Shown: positions 20,810 to 32,350 of the stretch, in pieces
Position numbering within the stretch: position 1 is the stretch's first letter
Layout of the letters: every line of letters begins with the position of its first letter
From: Welwitschia mirabilis
Taxonomy: Eukaryota > Gnetophyta > Gnetopsida > Welwitschiales
Direction: 5' to 3'
NCBI GenBank assembly: GCA_051453625.1
Contig: JBOZIK010000001.1
Coordinates: 190,382,171 to 190,446,170, forward strand
Length of the DNA stretch: 64,000 nucleotides
The notes under the pieces: model-generated
The model's database searches: none
What the model saw: only the letters and a program-made list of their open reading frames with translations
Told to the model about the DNA's origin: nothing
Position numbers and translations under genes: made by a program

Positions 20810-23800
20810 AGATATTCTTGAGGAAGACGAAAGCCAAATCTGCATGTACAGAGCTCTGGTAAGCCAATGTCAACCATCATATTGAAAAATTCCCCAGCTG
20901 TATTTCTGAAGAATGTACAAACTGATGTGGATTTGATATCCTAGTGATGAAGACAATTTCTTCTTAGAGAAAGTAGACTAAAACTCTCAGAGTCAAGCCT
21001 GATTAGCTTACCATCACTTATCGCTAGTGAATCACACACAAGTTTTCAGGAACAGTCATCGGCAGTACTAGCACTTTTCCTAAGCAAGCAACCATTTTCC
21101 CATTGAAATGATCTGCTAAAGCATCTTCTTAGCAAAGCCTAAATCTCACCTAAATGCACACCAACTTCAAATATTGCCACCATTCAGGTAATCACAAATC
21201 AGAACACATTGCCAAGTCCAGATCTTATTTCCCTTGCCTCAGCCACAACTCTGCTTAGTAAAATAGCAACTTCAGCAACTGCAGAATCTACTACAGTAGC
21301 AACTTCATGACTCATATCCACAATCATGTTTAAGGTTGCTGTAAATACTTGAATGCCAAGGCACCATCCGGAAAGCACCACCACTGGAAAATCCAGAATG
21401 CCACTGAAGAAGCAAGCAGCATGATTCTCTCTGACAACCTAGAAGATTTTGTTATTTTGTTGTTTTAAAGAAGCATTTTGATTATCTAGCATGTGTGACG
21501 GGCCATATACATGGCCATAAATTTACGTTAATGTTAGTGCTGATTAGCAGTTAGTAATATTCTAGTGATACATCTTGGGGCAATGCATGTCTAAATTCAG
21601 AACTATACAAGCCTCACAAAGTGCACATAGGGAAAGCTTTCTGTGCCCAGTTTTTGTAACAAATGTTTTGGTAAATTCCTTAAATCTCTGTAGTATCCTG
21701 TCTGATAGATTTTCGTCCAGAACTTTTTCTTCCTTTGTTAATAGTGACTCTATTTTGGCTTGGAAGTAAGACAATGTGGTCAAAATAGTATTGTCATAGT
21801 CCCACTCTCTATCTCACTTGACTCATGTAGGACATGGTATTATGACAGTCAAGTCGGGGGTAAAAACTCGATGCAGTTTCGTATCAAGTCTAATGCAGTG
21901 CCTTGTTCTGTAAATGGTTGTTCCCTCCAGAATTGTATTTGGTAATACATACAATTTTCAAGAGAAAACATAATCACATTATTTTATATGACTCATAATG
22001 TCATTGTTTTTAAATTGGAAAAGTATGTATGTATTACCATTACAATTTCGGTGGGACCAAAAACCATTTGGAAAAAACAGCTACTGCATCAACAAAAAAG
22101 GTCCTAGGGATATATCCTATGGCAGTCTCAAATCAAGGATAGATTACAAGGAACAAATGTCCTTCTTATTCATAATGATCAACATGACAAATCAAGCTAT
22201 GTAGGATGGGCTTAGAGTTGCCATGGTGCATGGTACAAACTGTAGATCTTGAAAGGACGATTGACATCCAAAGCTAAGAAGTTCAGCTTCGAGTAACAAG
22301 AATCAGAGTTATTATCTGTATTATCACCAGTCGCTTGACAGTTACAGATCAATGTATTTATGCAAGCTCCATCCTACATCATATATTGTAAGGGAGCTTA
22401 GCTGAGTGTTGATGCTTAGATGTTGTGTGTTAGAGAACTAGATGTCTGAACGCAATTCGTATTCTGTGGTAATCGGCTCTGTAAATGGCATGGTTGATTT
22501 TGAAGTTGTGAAAGATACCAGTGACCCTAAAGTGCACTTGCATGTGGCATCTTGATTTAAGGATAACTTTTTACTGTGCACTAAATATTCTTCATGCTGT
22601 TCCAGTTATTAATATTTCTTGTAGTTTCATTCTCTGGACATGCTATAATGTAATGTTTTTTATTTGCTGTGTGCCTTGGAAGTTCAACTAAAGTGTGAAC
22701 TATTTTCAAACTCTAACTGAGTTATTGTCAAAATTTTGCCGAGTTTCATTTGCTTCTCAAGTTAGATATTCCCCAACATTTCTTTTTCATGGGTCCATTA
22801 GCAGATTTGCCTCGATTGATTGATGCCTACTGTGATTGCATTCCAATTAAACATTCACATTCTTTTTGGTTGTCCAATTGGCTTGTGCAAGCATTTATTT
22901 TTCATTATACGGCACCATATTAACTATATAATGGTTAAGCAAATAATCACAATAGTGTAATGTAGGGATAAATCACAGAATTATCCTAGAGCATATCCGT
23001 ATAGATGATCAAATTAGCTGCAAATGCACATATTATTTATATTATGTTTTTAACATATTCATATGATTGACTAGGAAGATAGCTACCTAAAAGCTATGGT
23101 TGCTAAAATTAAGTTCGGTTCACCTCTGCAGTGGAAAAGTAGTAGAGCTCGTGCACAGTGCTGTAAACACTCTCAATTTCCTTGTTTCTGTAGGAAGTGG
23201 TTGCGGCTTTTTGCTAGACGAACTACACTTGATTTCCCACTGCATGTCAAAATGCCAAGTCCATGTTCACTTGCAGTGCTGTTTTTTAACATCAAGATAT
23301 TTCCATTGCATATGTTTTTTAACATCAAGATATTTCCCTGACATTGAATCCTCTTTTGTATAGAAGTATTTGAACACTTCTCTATGCTGATCTTTCTTGT
23401 GGCTTCAGAGTTATATTTTCTTAACTTCCATAATAGGAACCCCTAGATCTCAACATCTGCATCTTATTCCAAGAACTTTCAGGTGGAAATTGTCCTTGAT
23501 TACCCATGTCTTACAGAATTGAAATTTGAATGTCATAAACGTGGAAATCATGTCCCCTTAATCATCACCATTACAGATATCCCTCATTGTTTGTGATTAC
23601 ATTGCCCTGTTCTTCTTCTTTTGATCTTGATGCATTATTATATATATTTTTTTTGTGCACTCTGCTGTATTCTAGAGCACTGCTTTAGTGCTTTTTATCA
23701 ATAAAAATATTTGTCTGCTAATTTTGTTACTATAAGTACATTCTTGTACACTTTCAACTATAATTGATGAGTAGAGAGTACTAATGATGATTGGTGAAAT

Positions 23801-24613
23801 AGCTAATGGGCATTTATGGTTTCAAATACTGACAGCGCTTTATGACTACTGTGCAAAAACAGTCCTCTGACATAGGACACTGCAGATAAGCAGAATGGTT
23901 GAATTCTGGCTTGAACTGGATGTTTAGAAGTTTATTAAAGGAGATGGTCTCATGATTCTTGGACAAATACTGGACATTAAAATCATTTTCATCTTTTGGC
24001 TCATTTTGAATCACTGATCACAGTATTTAAGCTATCAAATTACCAAAGAGATCTGAAAGTTCTACATAAAATATACCAATCCATGTTGCCATTTTAAGCC
24101 TAAATTGGAATGACATCAGTCAAAATCTACAAAATGCAGTGTTCAGTGTATATCGACCAACTAGTTATACACTAAAAACACTGCAGAACACTGCAGTATT
24201 TGGCATTTGATCTCTCCCATTCTCTACTATGATGGATGGGGGAGTGTCTATTTCATAGACATGAATATTCCTGCAGTCATTTTCTATGTTGCATCTGAGA
24301 TGATACAATGACAAGCTCTTGACTAAAGATAAAAGTGTTTTGTCTTTCAATTCTTTGTCCTTCATATGTCCTCTTAATTCTTATACATTTCACATATCAG
24401 TCATTTTCTTTGTAAGCAGACCCTTTGTTTTTTCGCTTCTTTTCTTCTTTTTTTTTAAGTTGGATCGGTTTTTTGAAAATGAATATGCTTATGTTCTTGA
24501 AAGACGCCCAATGAAGAGGTTTTTACTTCCGAGCTAGTTTTCTGGCCCCCTCAGGAGAGGCGGGATGTTGTATCAATTTGGTTTTAGCAGTCTGTAAGCT
24601 TCTGTTTTTGCAG
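20810..24613. other. Upstream/intron region of the LysM-protein gene, no exon identified
   Basis: I searched this stretch for the expected signal peptide, LysM domains and CxC motifs of the gene that follows and found none. Frames are short. The last 30 bases before 24,614 are a normal pyrimidine-rich acceptor region. Confidence 0.4.
23281..23337 (+). repeat. Two-copy direct repeat, 24 bp
   Basis: An identical 24-bp unit with core TTAACATCAAGATATTTCC occurs at 23,281-23,304 and 23,314-23,337. Confidence 0.92.
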
Positions 24614-25515
24614 CATGTGCTTCACAAGTATCAAAGTACTCTTCAGACCGTGGCTTGATTGTTGCTAATGGGAGTTATGCCATCACGGCTAGCCACTGTG
24701 TCCAGTGTATTTGTGGAGGGAACTTGAAGTAAGTGACAATCTGAAAGCCTCTGTAACCTTCTATATAAAATGTTTGAAACTATTTGCATCTTTGGCTAAT
24801 TTTGTTTCTTTGAATGACAGTCTGTATTGTGAGCCAGCTCCTTTAGCAGCTTCCTGCTCTAGTATGCAGTGCAAAAATAGCAATCTGATGATTGGTAATG
24901 TTACTACACAACCAACTGCTGGAGGATGCAATGTCACAACATGTTCTTACAATGGTTTCATCAATGGCACGATTCTTACTTCGTATGTTGTCCATACTAG
25001 TTTTATCTTAATTTTTGAATGTTGTTTGGCAAACTCGAGTGAGTGATGATGGAAAACAACATCGTTTTACCAATGAAATACTTTATTTTGTTCTTGTTGG
25101 TGTCACTGATTTAGTCTGCTCTGTTTGCAGACTGCAAATTTCGCTTCAGCCACGATGCCCAGGTTTGTTTTAGAGTATTTTAGTTTCAACTGTTTTATTG
25201 TTTATTTCCTTTTGAAGGCCCACTTAATGTGATTGCTGAGAAACATCTTTAAATGCAGCCCCTTTTGTGACGCCAAATTTCACGAAACCTTCAGCGACAG
25301 CATTTGTGGCACCTGCCCCAGCCGTTAGCCCATTGTCGAGGTCTTCACCGCGTCCAGCTCTAGCTCCTGGAGCTTCAGTGTTTTCAGGCCTTGGTCCAGC
25401 GGGTGGTCCAACTGGCAGTGTTTCCTTTTCTCCAAATTCATTATCACGGAATCCGCTCATGTGTTTTATGATTTTGGTTCTAACTCTTGTACATCTTATT
25501 GATTTTGGAAAATGA
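24614..25515 (+). CDS. LysM-domain GPI-anchored protein, last four exons
   Basis: Exons 24,614-24,728, 24,821-24,982, 25,131-25,162 and 25,259-25,515 join in frame to 187 codons plus stop; all introns are GT-AG and 92-148 bp. The product matches the C-terminal half of plant LYM1/LYM3-type proteins, secreted chitin- or peptidoglycan-binding receptors held on the plasma membrane. Visible marks are KYSSDRGLIVANGSYAIT, CVQCIC, LYCEPAPLAASCSSMQC, NSNLMIGNVTTQ, AGCNVTTCSYNGF and SLQPRCPG, then a Pro/Ala/Ser-rich spacer. The end is a hydrophobic tail (LMCFMILVLTLVHLI) as expected for GPI attachment. The first exon opens in phase, so upstream exons with signal peptide and LysM domains must exist; none was found in the window, perhaps because of long introns or gaps. 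Frames and splice sites are intact, which favours a working gene. Which LYM paralogue it is stays open. Confidence 0.88.
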
Positions 25516-27618
25516 ATTCATTAAACCTGCAAAGTTGAATTGCTTGTCTGTTGACCACTTCATTAATAGTGTCATTCACTCTTGAAGAAGTTTTGAATGG
25601 CAAGGTATAGCCTTGAACTCCCAAGCGATCCTGTAAAGAGCGAGTTTAATTTTCTTTTGAGTAGCAGATATTATAAATTCAACCTCTCAGATTATTTCGA
25701 TGCATTTTTTCCTCTTCAAGTCCATATACAAAGAGTGCTTTATTGTTTCTAAGTTAAAATCTGGATGCAGAAAAGCACGGACATTAATATTACGCATGGA
25801 TGTTGTAGAAGAAAGTTGTTGAAAACCAAAAAAACCGATTTTGAAGCATTCATACTATTTCCGGTCAAATCAATTATCCTACTATAAGTTTTAGAAATCT
25901 CTGTGAACTCAAAAATTGACTCCACTGTTTGTTTAAAATTTCTGCAGCTTAGGAACAATAAAGGTGTTTTTTGATGACTGTCCTCTTCTTGTTGCATGTA
26001 GCGGTTATTTTTGATCTGATTGTTTCCAAAGCAATTCCATTTCTACCTTTAGATCAAATGGTACATTTGTTAGCCAAGATATTGGTAGCATTACAATGTT
26101 CACGTTTGGAGAATTATTACATCAAATTTTAGTTTTACTTGCATATGTGCTTTTTCAATGTTGCAAGCTTGCAGAAAAGTAATTAAAATAAAGCTAGCCT
26201 ATTAGTGACAGTTTAACTGAATAATTAGTCCAGAGATCATGAAAATGTGTCGTTAGTGATAAACTCTGAATTACATGTACAGTTTTAAGTGAAGGCAAAC
26301 TATTTCACACCATTGGTAAGCTCTAATTCACACAAGCCCTCTTCAGTATCCAACATAAGTAGGAGAATTATTTGCAAGTGTAACTCAATTTATTTATATT
26401 TATTGCAAGTTTAGGTGGTAACATTGACAGTGGTTGCTTTTGAGATATTCAGTAAAGCGTGGACAGGTTTTTATTTTAAAAATGCTGGAGTACAAGTGAT
26501 CTCATCTGTTGCTGTCACTTACATGAAAACTGCTGCCATTAGTCTCAAATGGTCTAAACCCTGTAAGAAAAAGAAACAACAACCGGGGGTCTCAGCTCAA
26601 TCCAATGGTTTGAATTTAACAAATTCATAGCTGTATCTTCCTGTGTAGATCGGAAAAGGCTAGCATCATGATGATGGTGATAGCCCTATCTTGAGATTTT
26701 CTGTGAAAAGTTTTCAAAAATGTTATTCCCATTGACTTTGTAAACTTTAGAAGTGTTTAAAAGTTGTCCCATTGCAAGTGTTACAATTTTAAGTAACACA
26801 TCAAAATCAAATCCACGTCTTCAAACTAGTAATTTATGTGTAAAAACTCAAGTATTGTCGTTAATGCTTTTCAAATTTACGACTCTTGCTGTATTTAGAG
26901 TAGCTTCCTGTGAAAGTGTGAGTGATTATCCTGCATAAATTTCCATTGGCATGTGCAATTACAGTATTTCATGTTGATTTTACAAAAAAGGACAACGTGG
27001 AGGGCAAATTGAAGGAAACATTGTTTCATGCATTGTATTAGAAATATCTATTGGGTTGTCCTTTTCTATTTTGTAATATTGTTTGTTAATCCTAGTCACT
27101 ATTACAGGTGGGTAAATAAATATCTGATGACTTAGGATGAACAAATGCATGGGTTAATAGGTTATTGAAGGCTTTTGTTGCACGTATGGAGAGCAAATTG
27201 ACCAGAAAAGGTATTAATACCTATCGAGGGCATTGTCATGTCTTGGATACGGAAGAATCAGCGAGGTCTGTTCACCTTCTGTGGTTGAATTGTATATTAT
27301 AAAAAGGTGTATACAATTAATTGATAAAGAGTGTTCTGATTAATCAACCCTATAGATTTTATGATTATGTGTCGTGTAATGCATAATTCCCATGTGGGTT
27401 GTATATGTAATGTCTTTTTTATATTTAACAAATAAAGCATAAGTTAATCAAATATATTTAGTAACATTTATTATTATATATCTAAGTAACATAGTATTAT
27501 GAAATGTGTTAGAAAGAATCATAACACTTAAGCCAATCATATAAATACCAATATGTTTCTACTAAAAAAGAATATGGGAAAGAGTATATAGGAGGAGGTC
27601 TTTTTGTTTTTTTCGTTT
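25516..27618. other. 3' flank of the LysM-protein gene, no further gene seen
   Basis: Short frames on both strands without motifs. The 3' UTR and poly(A) site of the gene should lie in the first few hundred bases but cannot be placed. Confidence 0.45.
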
Positions 27619-28022
27619 NNNNNNNNNNNNNNNNNNNNNNNNNNNNNNNNNNNNNNNNNNNNNNNNNNNNNNNNNNNNNNNNNNNNNNNNNNNNNNNNNN
27701 NNNNNNNNNNNNNNNNNNNNNNNNNNNNNNNNNNNNNNNNNNNNNNNNNNNNNNNNNNNNNNNNNNNNNNNNNNNNNNNNNNNNNNNNNNNNNNNNNNNN
27801 NNNNNNNNNNNNNNNNNNNNNNNNNNNNNNNNNNNNNNNNNNNNNNNNNNNNNNNNNNNNNNNNNNNNNNNNNNNNNNNNNNNNNNNNNNNNNNNNNNNN
27901 NNNNNNNNNNNNNNNNNNNNNNNNNNNNNNNNNNNNNNNNNNNNNNNNNNNNNNNNNNNNNNNNNNNNNNNNNNNNNNNNNNNNNNNNNNNNNNNNNNNN
28001 NNNNNNNNNNNNNNNNNNNNNN
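27619..28022. other. Assembly gap, 404 N
   Basis: Lies directly left of a Copia LTR end; probably contains the rest of that LTR or element. Confidence 0.95.
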
Positions 28023-28202
28023 GGGTTGTTTGTTGTACCAGAACACATTTTTGCTCCTATTCAATCAATAGAGCTCTGCATTGCTTCTCGTGGACGTAGA
28101 ATAACAAGAGCTTGAACCACATAAATTTTGTGTTGTGTTTTTTTGTATGCCTACTGTTCCCTTCTTGTTCAAGTACTTTATTGTTGTTAGATTTGTAACA
28201 CA
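28023..28202 (+). repeat. Copia LTR end
   Basis: Contains CTCGTGGACGTAG, GAACCACATAAATTTTGTG and a terminal GATTTGTAACA. The last 105 bp align with 20,298-20,401. The GTGGACGTAG ... GAACCAC arrangement is typical of one group of plant Copia LTRs. The left part is in the gap. Confidence 0.7.
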
Positions 28203-31200
28203 ACGGGCTCCCCACTAGTGTTCCTTTATACACACTTGATTTAGTCCTTGTAAACAAAAGTGGAAAAGTGAACAATAGTGCAAGTGGTGTAGGATGGATG
28301 TCTTGATCTTACTGCCTTTGACATAGTTAAAGGTGTAACTTTGGTAGGTAGATTGCAAATTCGCAAATGGGCTTATCTGAGAGTTGTGTAGCATGTTTTA
28401 TAGCTAGGTCTTCTGCTACTTGACATGTTGGAAGGAATCCATGACAATTTCATGGTGCCAACCCATTTGTTAAATGTAAGCCATGCTGGCTTTGCTATAG
28501 AGGTTGACATTGATGGCAGTGCCTTCGTAGAGTTCTTTGGCTGTCGCAACTCACTCTGTCTTCCATGGGCACTAACTGTGTGATGTTAATGTAGTTGGTA
28601 TTTGTGAAAGGCTTTCTGAAGTTGGAGCCAACTTAGATGTTAAGGTTACCATAGTGAGGATTACCTCTTAGAAGGAGCCAAACTTTCTATTTCGAAAATA
28701 GAGTTGTCGCCAGTGGATCTTTCCCCACCCTTTCTTCCTTTCCATTGCTAATAATGATGTAGTCATAGTGCTAGGACATCATTAGGATGGTGTCCAATGC
28801 CATCCACGAATATAAGCAATGCATTGTCGTCGTATTTTCTTTTGTACATGCAAAGTACATAATAAAACATTCAGTTGTTGTCATTAGGTTTCTAGTCTAG
28901 ATTTGATTAAGAGATAATATTAAGAGATAATAAGAATGATATGAGATTTAAGAAAGATGGGATGATCCACTACAACAATTTGGAATCATGAGTTGTACCA
29001 CATCACATAAAGAGGCTAACAACCTGTACTACTAAAACATAGATCATTCTAAAGCTTCGTTGACTTTAGGCATTTCCACTTCAACAATGACCTTTGGGAC
29101 TAGAAGTGTCCCTTGGACTTGATGACCCTTGGACCTTTGGGACTGCTGGCCTTTAAGGCTTAGTATGTTTTAACAATAAGAAAAATAAATTATAGAAGAT
29201 AATAATCCTTACCAAAAAAGGCTTTGTCAGGGTACGCCAAACTTGAAACTTTTGGTGAGGATAACTCCTTTTGGGAATGTTACTAGCAACCACCTAAACA
29301 AATGATTTAATTACACTTAGGGTCTCATAGGTACCAAAAAAGGCATCTAAAGTTTTGAACCTACTACCTACTAAAAACAACATTTGTCAATGGAAGGGTG
29401 GGTAGATTACAAATAAAATTGTAATACCCAAACACAAAGTGTGTCCCAATCATCTCATGGTAAGTGGGTGGCTTTTCAGATCGTCACACTTGTGAGATAA
29501 GAAACGTGGTTAATACATGTGATAGGGAATGTCATTACATATAGTCATAATTATAAATGTAGTCCTATGCCTAGATAGACTTATCAATCATTAACATGGA
29601 TATAATCTTGAATTAATTATGCCAAGTTGATCTCTTCCTCTAAGTTTATCTCTTGATCTCTTCAATAAAAAGGGAGTGCTACAAATCTCTTTATGGAATT
29701 TGACTTCATGGACCAAATCTTGAATTAATATTGAAGAGAGAGGGAATTTTGCAAAGCCCTTTATCTCTTCTTCCAACTTAATCTTATCTTCTGAAATAAT
29801 TTATTTGCTTTTCTGTTCTTGTCTCATAGGTTTTTAGCCCACTTCCTCACTCTTGCCTAAGAATATCCCTAATCCCAAGCGAGGGTTGGTCGCTTGGTAT
29901 GTAGCAACGTACTAGGGGGTGAACTAGCTTTTAAAAGTAGGTGGCATATGCAGACAGTTGAGTAGGGTCGGCTATTACATAAAGTGAGAAGGATTATAAG
30001 TATGGTGGGTCCAGTTTTGGTGTGGTGTGAAGGCCTCAACACGACCACATATACCCCTAGGTTAGACTTAGAAGCTTACACTAAGCATGAAGGCAATCAC
30101 TTCACATAATCTAGAAACAACCATTTTCTTGTTCTCCAGCCACAAAGGCTACTTCCTTGCTCTATGGTTTTCCTTGCTACTAAACTTGAGATACCTGCTC
30201 GTAGTGAGAATTGATAACCCTCTCTATCTCTATATATGCTTAATGTGGAGGTGGAGGGAAAGAAAAAGAGGGAGGGAGGGGAAGAGAGAGAAAGGGGGTA
30301 AGAGGAAGAGAGGAAGACCACCTTGCATTTTGGTAGAGTGAGCCTCTTCCAAATGATTTTCATTGATTTTCATTGCATGTCTCCATATTGATGTATTTTC
30401 ATTTGAACGCTTACTCATGTTATCAAAGGAAATTGTAGTCCTAAAGAGAAGCCCTTGTTGATTATTGAACTAAAAGATACCAAACAATGACAAAGCTCAA
30501 CGGATGTCTAAGTCAAAAGTTGCTGAAAGATTAAATAAAAGCAAGAGAAGTCATTTCCTTGGCTTAATTGATATTGTGAAGTGTTTGAAATTCCTCTCAA
30601 GTAAGCTATCTATTACTAATTGTTACATGAGGGGTTGAAGAAACTCCCATATTGAATCAAGTTTTTCAGAATCAAGGAGAGTGAACAATCATATACTTGC
30701 CATCCATTGGAAGCCAAAAAGTTGATAAAGTCTTATATTGTTCTCTTTGTGAAACATAATTTGTTGTAATACTAAACATTACTAATGAAAATGTGAGTTT
30801 TCCATATTTATCATATTACTATGAATCTAGCTATTAAGACAACCTATAAATACAAAATTTATTTGAGAAATAGGGAGTTATCCTAGGCATATTACCTTTG
30901 GAATTGAACTGTTAATTCTTTTCTTAAAAACGATGTTCAAAGGATTATTCTGATCTTAAAGATCTAATTAGCATTTAAAAAAACCCATTGATGAAAAACA
31001 TCAATTAATTCAAAACCATCATCATCTTGCTTGGAAGTGCAAATATCCAATGAAGTCTATAAAACCACTTTTTAGTTAGTGATACTAACCAAACAAAATT
31101 CCTTGAGTCTTACTAATCATATCAAAGGAAGTCTTACATAGAGTGTAGCAGAAGAACAAATATGTGTTGCTTGAGAATATATTTTTAAATCAAATATTTA

Positions 31201-31240
31201 ACTACCAAGGTAATTTTCTTATTTATTAATTTACTACTTT
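28203..31240. other. Intergenic, no recognisable gene
   Basis: Only short frames. A purine-rich GA/GGGA stretch at 30,248-30,318 creates mutually antisense spurious frames. No RNA gene or repeat boundary was found. Confidence 0.45.
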
Positions 31241-31249
31241 GGTTTTCAA

Positions 31250-32350
31250 TTTTTTAGACCATAAAGCTCCACAACTCTTTAGAGCTATCTCCAAATGAGA
31301 AAAGCATCCCGAAGTGTTTTAGTTATAGAAATAATATGCTAACTTTTAGTGTAGACCCTTGGTCTAACATTTATATAACAAAAGATGGAGGACTTAGTTT
31401 GATTAATTTTGGATCTAGCAAGCTATCAATGATGATAAAATTTTTGAAAGAAATAATCAATAATGAAAACTCCATTGCAGATCATAAAGAGGAGTTATCT
31501 ACAAAGTCCATGTTAAGAAGCTATTTTTGAACACCATTAATGTTAATTTCTTGGATGTGATTAATCGAAATATCTTTATAAAGATCATGAGAAAGAAAAT
31601 TAACAGATAAGATAAAAAGGTATGGAACCAAAGGACTTTCCTTTCATACTCAACATTCAACATGAAAAACTCTAATAATACCAAAATTAGATAGCAACTT
31701 GGAAATTGACCTCAACAAATATAGCATGAATCATCTAGATGAAGTTGCTAGCAAGACCACATCCACGAAAATATGCAAGGATAGATTTTCTAGTTAATCT
31801 GATCATAAGCTTCAGCATAGCCCAACTTCATAAAAGTAATATCCTGATTAGTGTCTTTAGCTCATTGCATCACTTTCCAAGTAGAAATCACATTATTTAA
31901 AATATATTTATCTTTAAAAAATCTAGTATATTCTTACCTAATGAGATATTGAATGATATTTCTAAGACTAGGGTACGTATTGAATTAAAATTTTATAAAT
32001 AATACTAATAAGAGTGATTACCCTCTAATTCATAATAGCCTTTATATTTTGTTCTTTTGGAATCAAGAAAATGATTTCCTTGTTAATATCAGATCTTAAT
32101 GATCCTAGTTGAATGGCTTCTTTGAAAACATGTAGAATACATTACCTCATAAGATTCCAATGATTTTTAGCAAATTGAACTAGAAATTCATCAAAACCTG
32201 AAGCCTTATTATTAACCATTTGAAAGTTTCTACTTTGATCTCTTCAAGAGTAACATTAAATTTTACGAACTAGTTACAATAATTAGAAATTACTTTTGGA
32301 AGATGCTCTGCAAAAGCATCAAGACCATTCTAATAAAAACATTTTGATTT
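31250..32350 (-). pseudogene. LINE (non-LTR) reverse transcriptase remnant, minus strand
   Basis: Read on the minus strand from high to low coordinate it follows LINE ORF2 order: NNKASGFDEF (about 32,175-32,205) for the KAPGPDGF block; IIFLIPKEQNIKA (about 32,045-32,085); MKLGYAEAYDQIN (about 31,795-31,832) for the LDFEKAYDRVNW block; ESPLVPYLFIL (about 31,608-31,640) for GDPLSPYLFIL; and FVDN (31,494-31,505) in place of the catalytic FADD. Many stops and frameshifts separate them. Both the catalytic Asp change and the stops make it dead. Element ends and a poly(A) tail were not found. Confidence 0.8.

Noticed and set aside
20446-20880. Several overlapping frames of 100-139 codons
   Set aside because: All cross the 252-N gap; the real sequence on either side has no motif.
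21199-21384. Ala/Val-rich helical protein on the minus strand
   Set aside because: A 61-codon frame with no family resemblance, splice sites or neighbours that support it.
27509-28071. Frames of 155-179 codons on both strands
   Set aside because: They consist mostly of the 404-N gap.
30087-30418. Frames of 62-88 codons on both strands
   Set aside because: They share the GA-rich tract at 30.25-30.32 kb and have low-complexity Arg/Gly/Glu or Ser/Leu/Phe composition.
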